Below are positions 51,459 through 59,611 of a stretch of DNA of 64,000 nt, one piece after another. Location: positions 923,997 through 987,996 of the forward strand of contig NZ_JBHSMA010000002.1 of assembly GCF_042655385.1 (NCBI RefSeq). The letters are read 5' to 3'. Numbering within the stretch: the first letter of the stretch is position 1; each line of letters starts with the position of its first letter. The translations under genes and the position numbers were made by a program. A model generated the notes under the pieces. That model made no database searches, had not been told where the DNA came from, and was given only the letters and a program-made list of their open reading frames with translations. This DNA comes from Larkinella bovis (lineage in GTDB: Bacteria > Bacteroidota > Bacteroidia > Cytophagales > Spirosomataceae).

Positions 51459-51591
51459 ATTTAAACTTTTACTATATAAAGTTTAAATTATGCTATATAG
51501 TTTAACTTTCAAAGTAGCAGCACCTGCATAAAGCTGCTTTAGAACTATTGAACAGATTAAACTTTCGCCATAGACGAAATAAAAGTTTAAA
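51459..51591. promoter_or_regulatory. Cluster of palindromic TTTAAACTTT boxes
   Basis: ATTTAAACTTT (51459-51469) faces AAAGTTTAAAT (51478-51488) across 8 bp. TAGTTTAACTTT follows (51498-51509). ATTAAACTTT (51556-51565) faces AAAAGTTTAAA (51581-51591). So five related half-sites lie within 133 bp between divergent genes, typical of a regulator's operator. Confidence 0.55.
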
Positions 51592-51663
51592 CCAAATATA
51601 ATTTCGGGTTTAGATCTATATTAGGGTGTAAAATGTATAATAATCAATTTTTTCAGTATAAAA

Positions 51664-51694
51664 TTTTGTAAATATTATTTTGTTGTTATATTTG
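51664..51694 (+). promoter_or_regulatory. Bacteroidetes-type promoter for the 51826 gene
   Basis: TTTTG (51664-51668) and TATATTTG (51687-51694) are spaced 18 bp apart, close to the usual -33 TTG and -7 TAnnTTTG arrangement. The start of transcription would be near 51700, giving a leader of about 125 bases. Confidence 0.6.
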
Positions 51695-51825
51695 TACAAA
51701 GCAATCTCATTAAATAACAAGATGAATAAAAAATCAGTAATTCACCCGTAACCAATCCAGTGATAATTCTTCTGGCAAGGGACTGAGTACGGATGAAAAC
51801 ACTTCACCGAAAAACATTGTGAGCC

Positions 51826-52290
51826 ATGAAGGAACGTATACCCGCTAAATCAAAACGCCTGGTCAAGCAAATTGTGCCAGGTGTTATTTTGCTGACAATT
51901 GCTTACTTGATCTACAAAAGTTTGAATCATTGTCACGAGATAATTTGTGAGTGCAGGCTTGAGGAAAGCACAATTTGGGATTATCTAATTGTCCAAGGAG
52001 CTTTATTGGTGATTTATGTGGCAATGCGGATTATCGGACGTCTACGAGAGAAGGCTGTACATTTTACAAAAGAGATTCGCTTTTTTAGCTATGCTTTCTC
52101 ATTGTTGCCTCTTACCATTAGGCTCTGGGTTAATTTTAGCGAAGAACTCGTTCAGAAAACATTAGTTGAACTGTTGCCGGTTTTAGGAATTGAACTGTTA
52201 CTTGTGCTTCTGCTTGAGATTTACGATGAATTTCCCCCGGATAAAGGACATGGCGCCAAACCGCGGCCTAGACAAACACCAACTTTTTAA
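51826..52290 (+). CDS. Small membrane protein of the element, 154 aa
   Basis: The product has a basic N-terminus (MKERIPAKSKRLVKQIVPG), three hydrophobic segments (about 17-33, 55-72 and 85-135, the last perhaps two helices) and a charged C-tail (DEFPPDKGHGAKPRPRQTP). It lies alone on the plus strand between two minus-strand genes, with its own promoter and a very strong terminator. Size and topology would suit a holin or a host-interaction protein, but no family is recognised. Moderately AT-rich composition marks it as part of the element. Confidence 0.55.
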   Translation: MKERIPAKSKRLVKQIVPGVILLTIAYLIYKSLNHCHEIICECRLEESTIWDYLIVQGALLVIYVAMRIIGRLREKAVHFTKEIRFFSYAFSLLPLTIRLWVNFSEELVQKTLVELLPVLGIELLLVLLLEIYDEFPPDKGHGAKPRPRQTPTF

Positions 52291-52308
52291 ACTCTGACTT
52301 AGCACTTT

Positions 52309-52350
52309 GAGCGGCACTTACCTGTTTCAGGTAAGTGCCGCTCTGCTTTT
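52309..52350. terminator. Very strong terminator between convergent element genes
   Basis: GAGCGGCACTTACCTG (52309-52324) pairs perfectly with CAGGTAAGTGCCGCTC (52328-52343), a 16-bp stem with a 3-base loop, followed by TGCTTTT. It separates the membrane-protein gene from the tape-measure gene. Confidence 0.85.
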
Positions 52351-52381
52351 AAGGTGGTATTATCTGAACTAGTCAAGACTC

Positions 52382-55300
52382 TTAGCGGCTCATCAGATTC
52401 GAAAGATAATTTGTGGTTGATTGTTGACCTTCGACGTACGTTCCAATACCTTGTTTATCAACGGTGATTTTTACTAATTCTTTTCGAGCAAACTCATTGC
52501 GCATTAATTTAAATTCATTTCTCATCAATTGAGTCTCTGAAACTAATTGGGATAAGCTTTTCCCAGTGGCACCATTTTCGTTAAACATTCCGGCAGGTAA
52601 TGCCATTGTTGGAACGGTGCCAAAATTGGAGGGACCTAACAATTCAGGGTATTTTAGCTGGAATTGACTTGTCACCTTTTCAAAAGATATGACACGATTA
52701 ACCAACTCATCGTTGCTGATGCCGCCCAATTGCCTATTCTGTTTCCTGGTCAATATGCGTTCCCCTTTATCGAGCCAGGCGGGAACGGTATCGACCCCGT
52801 TCGGAAACCGGTTTTCGGCATCGACGTACTCGGTACCTCTGGCAAAGGTCAGCGACTCGATTTCACCAACTGCTGCTTTTAGATCGTCAATGGCAGAATT
52901 AATTTTACCCTTGTTCCAAAAGTTTCGTTTTCCGTAGAGAATCGCGATTTCAGCTTGAAGCTCGGCAATCTTCATGCGTTTAGTGACTTCAAATATTTCC
53001 CGCTGGGCGGACTTGACAAACTCCTTGTATTCGGCATTCGCCCCGATCATGCCAGCAGTAGTTTCCTGTTCCTTCTGGGCAACCTGATCTTTCAGCTCTT
53101 TCTGCTTATCCGCCGTTTCCTGTTCGAGCTGCTTGATTTTGTCGGCTTCCTGCGCTTTGGTTTCCTGATTGGCAAGCGAAATCTCTTTCGTCTTATCACC
53201 AATGGCGGTCTGGTATTCGGCGTGTTTCTCGGCAATCAGCTTCTCGAAAGCATTCAGAATCCGGGTGCGTTCTTCGGCGGATGTCGCTCGGTCAAGTTCG
53301 CGCTGCATGGCCGCTTGCAGGGCGGCAACCTCCCGCGCTTCGCCCTGGGCGAGCAGTTCCCGACGGTAAACGTCGTCTTCCATCAGGCGCAGCTCCTTGT
53401 CGCTGTAGAACTGATTCGTGGCGTCCTTCTGTCGTTTGAGCTGTTCCTCCAACGCCTGCGATTCGGCTTCTTTGGCCGCTTTGAAGGCGTCCAGTTCCTG
53501 CTGAAGGGCATCAATCTTGGCGTCGCGCAACTCCTTTGCCAGTTCGATTTCACGTTCGACTTTGGCAATGTTCATCGCTTCTTCCCGAGCCAACCGGTCG
53601 TATTGGGCGGCAACCATCTCGGCCATGAACTTTTTGATGTTCTGGCCGGAATTGGCGTTGATCTGGGCGACCTGTTGCGCATAAGCCAGCTCGGCATCCA
53701 GCCGGTCGCGGCCTTCAGCGTACTTCAACTCTTCCGCGTAATACTGACGAATCAGAGCTTCCTTTTCGGCATAGGTGCCCCGAAATGATTCAAGTTCGGT
53801 CGACAGCGCTTCCCGGTTCATCTTGATCATTAAACCGTACATCTCCGAAAACACATCGCGGGTGCGCTGGTAGCCGTCCGCAATGGCCTGATACGTCTCG
53901 GCAAGCATTTGATTGTACGCATCGGCAATCGCTTTGGCAACATTGGCGACCATGCTGAAAATGCCCATGGTCGCTTCAAACGATTTGATTTTCGTCTCAT
54001 CGACGAGCCCCTGCGCTTTGGTAATATCGAGCTTGGTTTTTTCGATATTCTCCCGGTTTTTCTGAATCTGTTCCTCAGATTTCAAACCGGAACTCTGCAT
54101 CACTTCCAGATAGGTTAGCGTCTGTTTTAGTTGACCGAGCCGATCCTCGGCCAGTTTCTGGCTCTTGCCCGAAAGCTGGTCAATGTTGTTGATGGCCGCC
54201 AGCATCGCCCCGGCAAACTGCGTCACGACGGGGCTACCCTGACCGAATAAATCAATCACGGCCTTGATCGCGTGTTCGCGGAATTGCCGCTCCTTTTCGA
54301 TGTTCTCCCGTTCCTGTTGGGCGGTCTGCTTCCGCAGTTCGGCAACCCGCGCGTCGGTTTCCTTGATCACCTGAAACGTCGCCTGGGCGGCTTCCTTCGT
54401 CTGGGCGGTCAGTGCCGACTGGTAGGCTTTATTGTCCGCCAGCGCCTTTTTGTAGGCTTCCCGGTACTCATCGCCTTTTTCACCCTCGGTGAGCCGAATC
54501 TGATCGAGAATTTCCTGTGAAGCGTCCCGCTGGATTCGGAGCCGTTCGAGTGCCTGAGCCTTTACCTCATCGGTGACTTTCTTGCCGTATTCGGCAATGA
54601 TTGCCCGGCGCTCCTCCTCGGTGCTGGCTGTCTGAAGGCGGGTCAGAATCTTTTCGGCTTCCAGTCGTTCGGCGGTCAGCACCTCAATTTGCTCCTGCGT
54701 TTCCCGAGCCTTGGAAAGCATGTCGGCATTTTTCTTGTCCTCGATCTCCTTCTCAAGAGCGGCCCGCCGGGGGGCGTATTCGGCCTGAATTTCATCGATA
54801 GCCTTCAGTTTATCCTTGACGAGCTGCTTCGATTTCTGCACTTTCTCGATCTCGTACTTTTCTTCCAGGTCGAGCAGTTTCTTCCGGTCTTCCAGCGTCA
54901 GTTCACCGTCTTTGGCCTTCAGCTCCCGAATTTCGATCAGCGTTTGGGATACCTTCTTTTTCTTGGCTTTGTCGTTGTCGTCGTCCGCTTGGGATTCATT
55001 CGTACGGAACTCGCCGTTGATTTCCGCCAGCTTCGCTTTTTCCTGTTTATTGATTTCGGCAATCTTCTCGGCATTGCCTTTAGCCTGTTGACGCAGGGTT
55101 TCGTACAGTGCATTGGTGGCCCCGATTTCGGCAATGCGCTCCTTCTCCTTCTGAGTGATGGCTTTTTTGCTGAAATCGTCCAGTTTGGATTGCGTCTGCT
55201 CAATACCATTCACTACCGCATTGATCGTTTCCAGAGAGATTTGCCGGTTTGTGCCGAGTACCCGATCCATCAGACTCCGGCTCTCGTTGCGGAAGGCTTC

Positions 55301-57358
55301 TGATCCACTGATCATGCCTTTTTGCCACATTTCCAGCAGGTTTTTCAGGCTTCCGCCGATCATGTTCTGCACATCCTGCGGCAATTTGGCAATCAAGGCC
55401 GCTTCCTGCTCAAATAACTCCCGTTGTTTGGTGGTCAGCGATTCGACTTTGTAAGCATCCCGCGCCAAATCGATCCGTTCCCGATAGCTGATATTCACCT
55501 GATCGAGAATCATTTTGAGCTGCGAATTCGACGTTTTTTCGGAATCCAGTCCCTTGAAGTACTGCGGATATTTTTCAATCAGTGACTCAATGGCCTTTTT
55601 CCGTTCGAGGGTGCCGGTCTTGGCTTCCATCGCCCGCTGCGCGGCAAACTGTAGCTCGGTTTGCTCCTGTTTGAGTTTGAGTTGCTGCTCCGACAGCGTA
55701 TCGTTTACCTGTGCCGTGGCCGCATCGTACGCGGTAATCGCCGTTACCGCCAAACCGATAGCGGCAACTACCAAACCGATTGGGTTCGACGCCATCGCCG
55801 CCCAGAGCGTCCGGGCGGCAACCGCCGATTCGAGTTGCGCTTTCGTAAGTCCTTCGGTAGTGCCCCGCGCCGTGATGAGAGCCAGATTAAACGTTCCGGT
55901 CGCCAGCGTCCCGGCAATGGTTAGCGCATTCCAGGCGGTTTGGGCTATAGACAGCGCCTTCGTTGCCAGTTCCTGCGCCCGGGTCGCGGCTTGCCAGGAC
56001 AGGTAGGCCGTGGCCGCTGCCTTGATGTAAGCGACCGTCCGATCAATTGCTTTCTCGGAACCGATCGTTGCGTCAATGAGTTGGTTCAGCGTTTTGATCC
56101 CGCTCTTGATCGTACCCTCGAAGTAGTCCCCGATTTTAGCCTTGGCAACGAAGTACTTATCCGCTAAGTTGGCAACCTGACCGCCGAGCGTCTGGGACTG
56201 CAACGCCATCAAATTGTAATACCGACCGCCTACCTCGCTGGCATCAAACAGCGCCTTTTTGACCATATCGAAGCTGATCGTGTGGGCTTCGGCCATTTTG
56301 ATGACCTCTTCGCGGGTTTTGCCCAACGATTGGGCGAGCAGATCGTACAGGGGCACCCCGTTTTCGGCAAACTGATTAAGCTCCTGCTTCATCAGCTTAC
56401 CCTTTGACTGCACATCCGTAAACGCCTTTGCAATCCGGGGCAACCGATCCTCACCCACGACAGCGGCCATGTTACCGAGCATGGTCAACGTCGGTATCAA
56501 TTCCTGCGTGGCAACCCCCAGGCCTTTGAGCATGAACGTGGTTTCGGTCAGGCTCTCGATCTTGAACGGTGTCGTCTTTGCCAGCTCGATAACATCTTCG
56601 TACACCTTGTTCGCTTCAGACTTCGTGCCGATCATCTGAGCGAGTCCCATGCGGAAGGTATCGAGCTTCGTTTTTGCTTCGATGACCGCTTTGCCAAAAT
56701 CGATAATTTCGTAGGCTCCGAACGCGGACATGATCAGCGTTTTGAAGTCCCGGACGATGGCGTTTTGCTCCCGCAGGGCTGCGGTCTGCTGTTGCAGCTC
56801 GCTTTTGACCAGCAAGGTTTGCCGGTTCTGCTCGCCCCGGACGATGGTCGTCTGCTGCTCCTGTTCGGCTTTGAACGCCAGCGTTTGTTTATTCAGCTCG
56901 GCCTTCAGTTCGGCGGTCGTCTGGTCGGCCAGCGCCCGGGCGATGACGGCCTGTTCCTCGGCGGCAGCTTTGGCCGCAGCCGTGCGCTCGTTGGCCCCGG
57001 CGCGAGCGGCTTGCGTCTTCTGGGCTTCGGCGGCTTTGGCTTCCGAAATCTGTTTCTGGGATTCGGCCTTGACCAGCGCGGTCTGTTGTTCGAGGCTGGC
57101 TTTAACCTGAGCGGTCTGCTGTTTGGATGCGTCGCTGACGGTGGTAATGTTGCTGCCTGCTTCCTTCCAGACCTTATTCAGCCGGTCAAGGGATGCTTCC
57201 TGCGAAGCGACGGAGTTCTGTAGACTGGTCGCCTGCTGCTTGACGATCTGTTCCTGCTTGATGGACAGTTCAATTAGAGATTGAAGCTGTTGTTCGACGG
57301 TTGGGAGTTCCGAAACGGCCTCAAATCGGAATCGAATATTTTTTTCTTCAGCAGACAT
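52382..57358 (-). CDS. Phage tail tape-measure protein
   Basis: At 1658 residues this is a long coiled-coil scaffold that sets tail length in siphophage or myophage tails. Residues 35-190 form alanine/glutamine-rich coiled coil in degenerate repeats. The tape-measure domain is at about 195-400 (YEDVIELAKTTPFKIESLTETTFMLKGLG, NQFAENGVPLYDLLAQSLG, MALQSQTLGGQVANLADKY), then hydrophobic segments at about 430-550, a long coiled coil to about 1530, and a C-terminal segment (NRFPNGVDTVPAWLDKGERILTRKQNRQLGG) common in such proteins. GC content is host-like, unlike the genes around it. No other tail gene is next to it, which is odd; a strong terminator lies after its stop. Confidence 0.9.
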   Translation of the reverse strand: MSAEEKNIRFRFEAVSELPTVEQQLQSLIELSIKQEQIVKQQATSLQNSVASQEASLDRLNKVWKEAGSNITTVSDASKQQTAQVKASLEQQTALVKAESQKQISEAKAAEAQKTQAARAGANERTAAAKAAAEEQAVIARALADQTTAELKAELNKQTLAFKAEQEQQTTIVRGEQNRQTLLVKSELQQQTAALREQNAIVRDFKTLIMSAFGAYEIIDFGKAVIEAKTKLDTFRMGLAQMIGTKSEANKVYEDVIELAKTTPFKIESLTETTFMLKGLGVATQELIPTLTMLGNMAAVVGEDRLPRIAKAFTDVQSKGKLMKQELNQFAENGVPLYDLLAQSLGKTREEVIKMAEAHTISFDMVKKALFDASEVGGRYYNLMALQSQTLGGQVANLADKYFVAKAKIGDYFEGTIKSGIKTLNQLIDATIGSEKAIDRTVAYIKAAATAYLSWQAATRAQELATKALSIAQTAWNALTIAGTLATGTFNLALITARGTTEGLTKAQLESAVAARTLWAAMASNPIGLVVAAIGLAVTAITAYDAATAQVNDTLSEQQLKLKQEQTELQFAAQRAMEAKTGTLERKKAIESLIEKYPQYFKGLDSEKTSNSQLKMILDQVNISYRERIDLARDAYKVESLTTKQRELFEQEAALIAKLPQDVQNMIGGSLKNLLEMWQKGMISGSEAFRNESRSLMDRVLGTNRQISLETINAVVNGIEQTQSKLDDFSKKAITQKEKERIAEIGATNALYETLRQQAKGNAEKIAEINKQEKAKLAEINGEFRTNESQADDDNDKAKKKKVSQTLIEIRELKAKDGELTLEDRKKLLDLEEKYEIEKVQKSKQLVKDKLKAIDEIQAEYAPRRAALEKEIEDKKNADMLSKARETQEQIEVLTAERLEAEKILTRLQTASTEEERRAIIAEYGKKVTDEVKAQALERLRIQRDASQEILDQIRLTEGEKGDEYREAYKKALADNKAYQSALTAQTKEAAQATFQVIKETDARVAELRKQTAQQERENIEKERQFREHAIKAVIDLFGQGSPVVTQFAGAMLAAINNIDQLSGKSQKLAEDRLGQLKQTLTYLEVMQSSGLKSEEQIQKNRENIEKTKLDITKAQGLVDETKIKSFEATMGIFSMVANVAKAIADAYNQMLAETYQAIADGYQRTRDVFSEMYGLMIKMNREALSTELESFRGTYAEKEALIRQYYAEELKYAEGRDRLDAELAYAQQVAQINANSGQNIKKFMAEMVAAQYDRLAREEAMNIAKVEREIELAKELRDAKIDALQQELDAFKAAKEAESQALEEQLKRQKDATNQFYSDKELRLMEDDVYRRELLAQGEAREVAALQAAMQRELDRATSAEERTRILNAFEKLIAEKHAEYQTAIGDKTKEISLANQETKAQEADKIKQLEQETADKQKELKDQVAQKEQETTAGMIGANAEYKEFVKSAQREIFEVTKRMKIAELQAEIAILYGKRNFWNKGKINSAIDDLKAAVGEIESLTFARGTEYVDAENRFPNGVDTVPAWLDKGERILTRKQNRQLGGISNDELVNRVISFEKVTSQFQLKYPELLGPSNFGTVPTMALPAGMFNENGATGKSLSQLVSETQLMRNEFKLMRNEFARKELVKITVDKQGIGTYVEGQQSTTNYLSNLMSR

Positions 57359-57979
57359 AACCAGTAATGTAAAGGTGATTCGCTAAGCTAATAATATTCT
57401 CTTTTTAGTATGTATAAAATGGGTTTATTGTTGGTCGAAATGTGGCCATGTTTTGTGGTGGGTATTTGTGCTTAATTGTAAACATTAATTCTAATGGATG
57501 TTGCTTTTATTTTGTTCTATATTATTAATATGAATATTAATAATGATTGATGAATAAAGTCAATGGAATTCGCTTTTAATAAGTAATCATATTTGGAAGC
57601 CGTGGCAGTTTTTAGAGAATTTGGAACATCACCGCTGAAGCCGTTTAGAGGGGTAGGAGGGGTTTGATCTCACTGATGAGGAATACAGTCCGGCTGCTTA
57701 ATGAACCGAAAAGTATACTATTTGAGGATATATTCTGAGGAAATTTAGAATTTATAGGCAAGGAAATCGATCGTATTTATAGCCTTTCCTATATTAAATG
57801 GGCTATTCTAGGCAATAGAGGGGGTTTGGTAAACGTAAAAATTCTATAATCCTGGGAAAATGACCAAAAAAAACAAAAAATACGGATTGGTACTTCTATG
57901 AAGTAGTGTTGAAAGGTTAGTTATTTAAATAAAGCCTTTGTTTAGTTAATAATATAGGTATTAATAATTGTTTTAGATT
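57359..57979. other. 621-bp noncoding gap with a perfect 24-bp palindrome
   Basis: The gap is AT-rich and lacks a convincing ORF. It holds ATTATTAATAT (57521-57531), GA, ATATTAATAAT (57534-57544). It lies where terminase, capsid and tail genes would be expected between early and late modules. Confidence 0.5.
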
Positions 57980-58426
57980 TTAATTAGGATCTTCTTCATC
58001 GCCGACAATGTCCCATCCGGGTGTCTCACCATCGTTTCTATTATCTTTGCTGTCAGACTGTCCAAGATAAAGCTTGCCGAGGTAAATCAGCATTGGTATC
58101 GATGGAGGTCTTTTGGTCTGTTTCCTTTTCCTTAAGGCTACTTTTTCACCGGTTTTCGGATTGATCACTGTTACTTCTTCAGTGAGCCATATATCGTAGC
58201 CGAATGCTTCGCGGAATTGCTGAGCTTTTAGCCGGAATGCACTAATGGCTTTCAGCTTCCTTGCATAGTCTGTAAAGTTTAGGCCTTTCTCCCGACGGAC
58301 GGCTGTGTATAACGTTTCGTCAGAGATGCCCAGTGTTTGGGCAATAGCCTGACCGCTCTCCATGACACTAATCATGGAATCTACCTTGTTCCAGTCGATT
58401 TCAATTCGTTTACGGCCGCGTTTCAT
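57980..58426 (-). CDS. HTH protein of the element, 148 aa
   Basis: The protein starts KRGRKRIEIDWNKVDSMI and shows a helix-turn-helix at about residues 22-50 (VMESGQAIAQTLGISDETLYTAVRREKG), resembling the DNA-binding part of small terminase subunits or phage regulators. The C-terminal third is acidic and probably disordered (NRNDGETPGWDIVGDEEDPN). It ends the early operon, 2 bp after the 58429 gene. No large terminase gene is nearby, so a packaging role is doubtful. Confidence 0.6.
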   Translation of the reverse strand: MKRGRKRIEIDWNKVDSMISVMESGQAIAQTLGISDETLYTAVRREKGLNFTDYARKLKAISAFRLKAQQFREAFGYDIWLTEEVTVINPKTGEKVALRKRKQTKRPPSIPMLIYLGKLYLGQSDSKDNRNDGETPGWDIVGDEEDPN

Positions 58427-58428
58427 GC

Positions 58429-58872
58429 CTAATTCAAGCGGTTGTCAATACTTGTTAGATTGGAATAGCCTGTAAGTCTGTTTATTTGCTGATAAAGGCG
58501 GATATGCTCCTGGACCTGATAATGAAGCTGTCTTTCACTTTCTTTCAGATGATCACGGAGCTTTTTAGTTCCCTCACTAAATTCCTTCGCCATGCATGTG
58601 GAAAGATAAAAATGGAAAGGATGCAGGCCTTGCTCGGCGAATTGGTGCTTATATATTAACACTTTACGCAGTAATTCCGGAAGAGGTGGAAGCTTTTCGC
58701 TTGTCAAAATCATTTCAATGTCCTGCGGGTCCAGTGTACTGTAGTAAGCTTGAATTGTCGTCCCAAGATAATTGTTGATGATATTTTGTGCGGACTGCCC
58801 GGCCAGATCTGGACGTACAGTTAATATCTCTTTGATCAGTAGGTCTTGCTGGTTTTTAAAAAAGAAAGGCAT
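58429..58872 (-). CDS. Hypothetical element protein, 147 aa
   Basis: A mostly helical protein with a coiled-coil stretch near its C-terminus (FSEGTKKLRDHLKESERQLHYQVQEHIRLYQQINRL). No family is recognised. It is separated by 2 bp and 5 bp from its neighbours, so it belongs to the early operon. It starts at ATG 58872. Confidence 0.55.
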   Translation of the reverse strand: MPFFFKNQQDLLIKEILTVRPDLAGQSAQNIINNYLGTTIQAYYSTLDPQDIEMILTSEKLPPLPELLRKVLIYKHQFAEQGLHPFHFYLSTCMAKEFSEGTKKLRDHLKESERQLHYQVQEHIRLYQQINRLTGYSNLTSIDNRLN

Positions 58873-58877
58873 ATTGA

Positions 58878-59585
58878 TTAAATTTTAAATTCGGAATTGA
58901 CAATAGAGTGAAGTTTTCCAAGATGACCGCACCGATCGGCAACATCCAACCAACTTTCCCGGTCGGATCGTTTGTGGGCTCGGATATTGATGTTATAGAG
59001 GTAATACAGTCGTTGGTAAATCTGGCGCCAGACCGCTGGTTGATCCTTTTGAGTTGCATGACAATACTGATTAACTAGCTGCCGGACTAGATTGCGGGTC
59101 GTTTGCTGTGGAGGCTCATCCGTATGGATTGGCATCGGGGCCGAGGCTGCCTGTTCGGTTGAGTTACCTGTCAACCGTTTTACGGCAGTTTCCAGTTCCG
59201 CCAGTCGTTGCTGCTGATAGCTGAGTACCTGCTCGACTAGGCGATTAATGTTTTGAAGCGCTGGCAACTGCTGACGAAGCCTTTGTTCACAGTCGATGAA
59301 GTATTGCCGGGCCTGTTTTCCTTTCTCAGAGCGTTGGAGCATTGCAATTTCTTTTGCGCAATTGAGTATCAGGGCATAGTCCGTTACCTGTTGTTTACCA
59401 CCTTTTGAGTTAGGGACAAAAATGTCCGTCACTACGTAATCCTGATTTTCCTTGAACCCGTATGAGAGCATCCGGTCAATCCATTTGTGAAACGGTGTCT
59501 TGATCGTTAGAAATTCGTGAAGTTCCCGGGCCGATACCGTCGAATGGCCATTGTCAGAATGTGAAATCGGAATTAAGGTTTTCAT
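58878..59585 (-). CDS. AntA/AntB antirepressor family protein
   Basis: The 235-residue protein starts with the antA domain (about 5-85): STVSARELHEFLTIKTPFHKWIDRMLSYGFKENQDYVV. It then has a linker helix (RQYFIDCEQRLRQQL) and a C-terminal domain of DNA-binding type (VRQLVNQYCHATQKDQPAVWRQIYQRLYYLYNINIRAHK). In phages, such proteins counteract the prophage repressor or regulate early genes. It lies in the early operon between the replication protein and a hypothetical gene. Start at ATG 59585. Confidence 0.85.
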   Translation of the reverse strand: MKTLIPISHSDNGHSTVSARELHEFLTIKTPFHKWIDRMLSYGFKENQDYVVTDIFVPNSKGGKQQVTDYALILNCAKEIAMLQRSEKGKQARQYFIDCEQRLRQQLPALQNINRLVEQVLSYQQQRLAELETAVKRLTGNSTEQAASAPMPIHTDEPPQQTTRNLVRQLVNQYCHATQKDQPAVWRQIYQRLYYLYNINIRAHKRSDRESWLDVADRCGHLGKLHSIVNSEFKI

Positions 59586-59611
59586 CGCTCAATAGTGTTG
59601 TTAATGAATAA

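Larger units (their letters stand above)
51404..51825. other. AT-rich divergent regulatory gap of 422 bp
   Basis: It holds the TTTAAACTTT box cluster, a Bacteroidetes promoter facing the membrane-protein gene, and two tiny ORFs of about 9 codons (from about 51722 and 51793). No larger gene is seen. Confidence 0.5.

Noticed and set aside
52955..53788. 277-codon plus-strand frame rich in Phe, Leu and Gly
   Set aside because: It is antisense to the tape-measure gene, whose regular Glu/Lys/Ala codons give long open frames on the other strand.
57980..58426. Small terminase subunit
   Set aside because: The HTH is similar, but no large terminase follows, and the gene ends an early operon. I kept the neutral HTH call.
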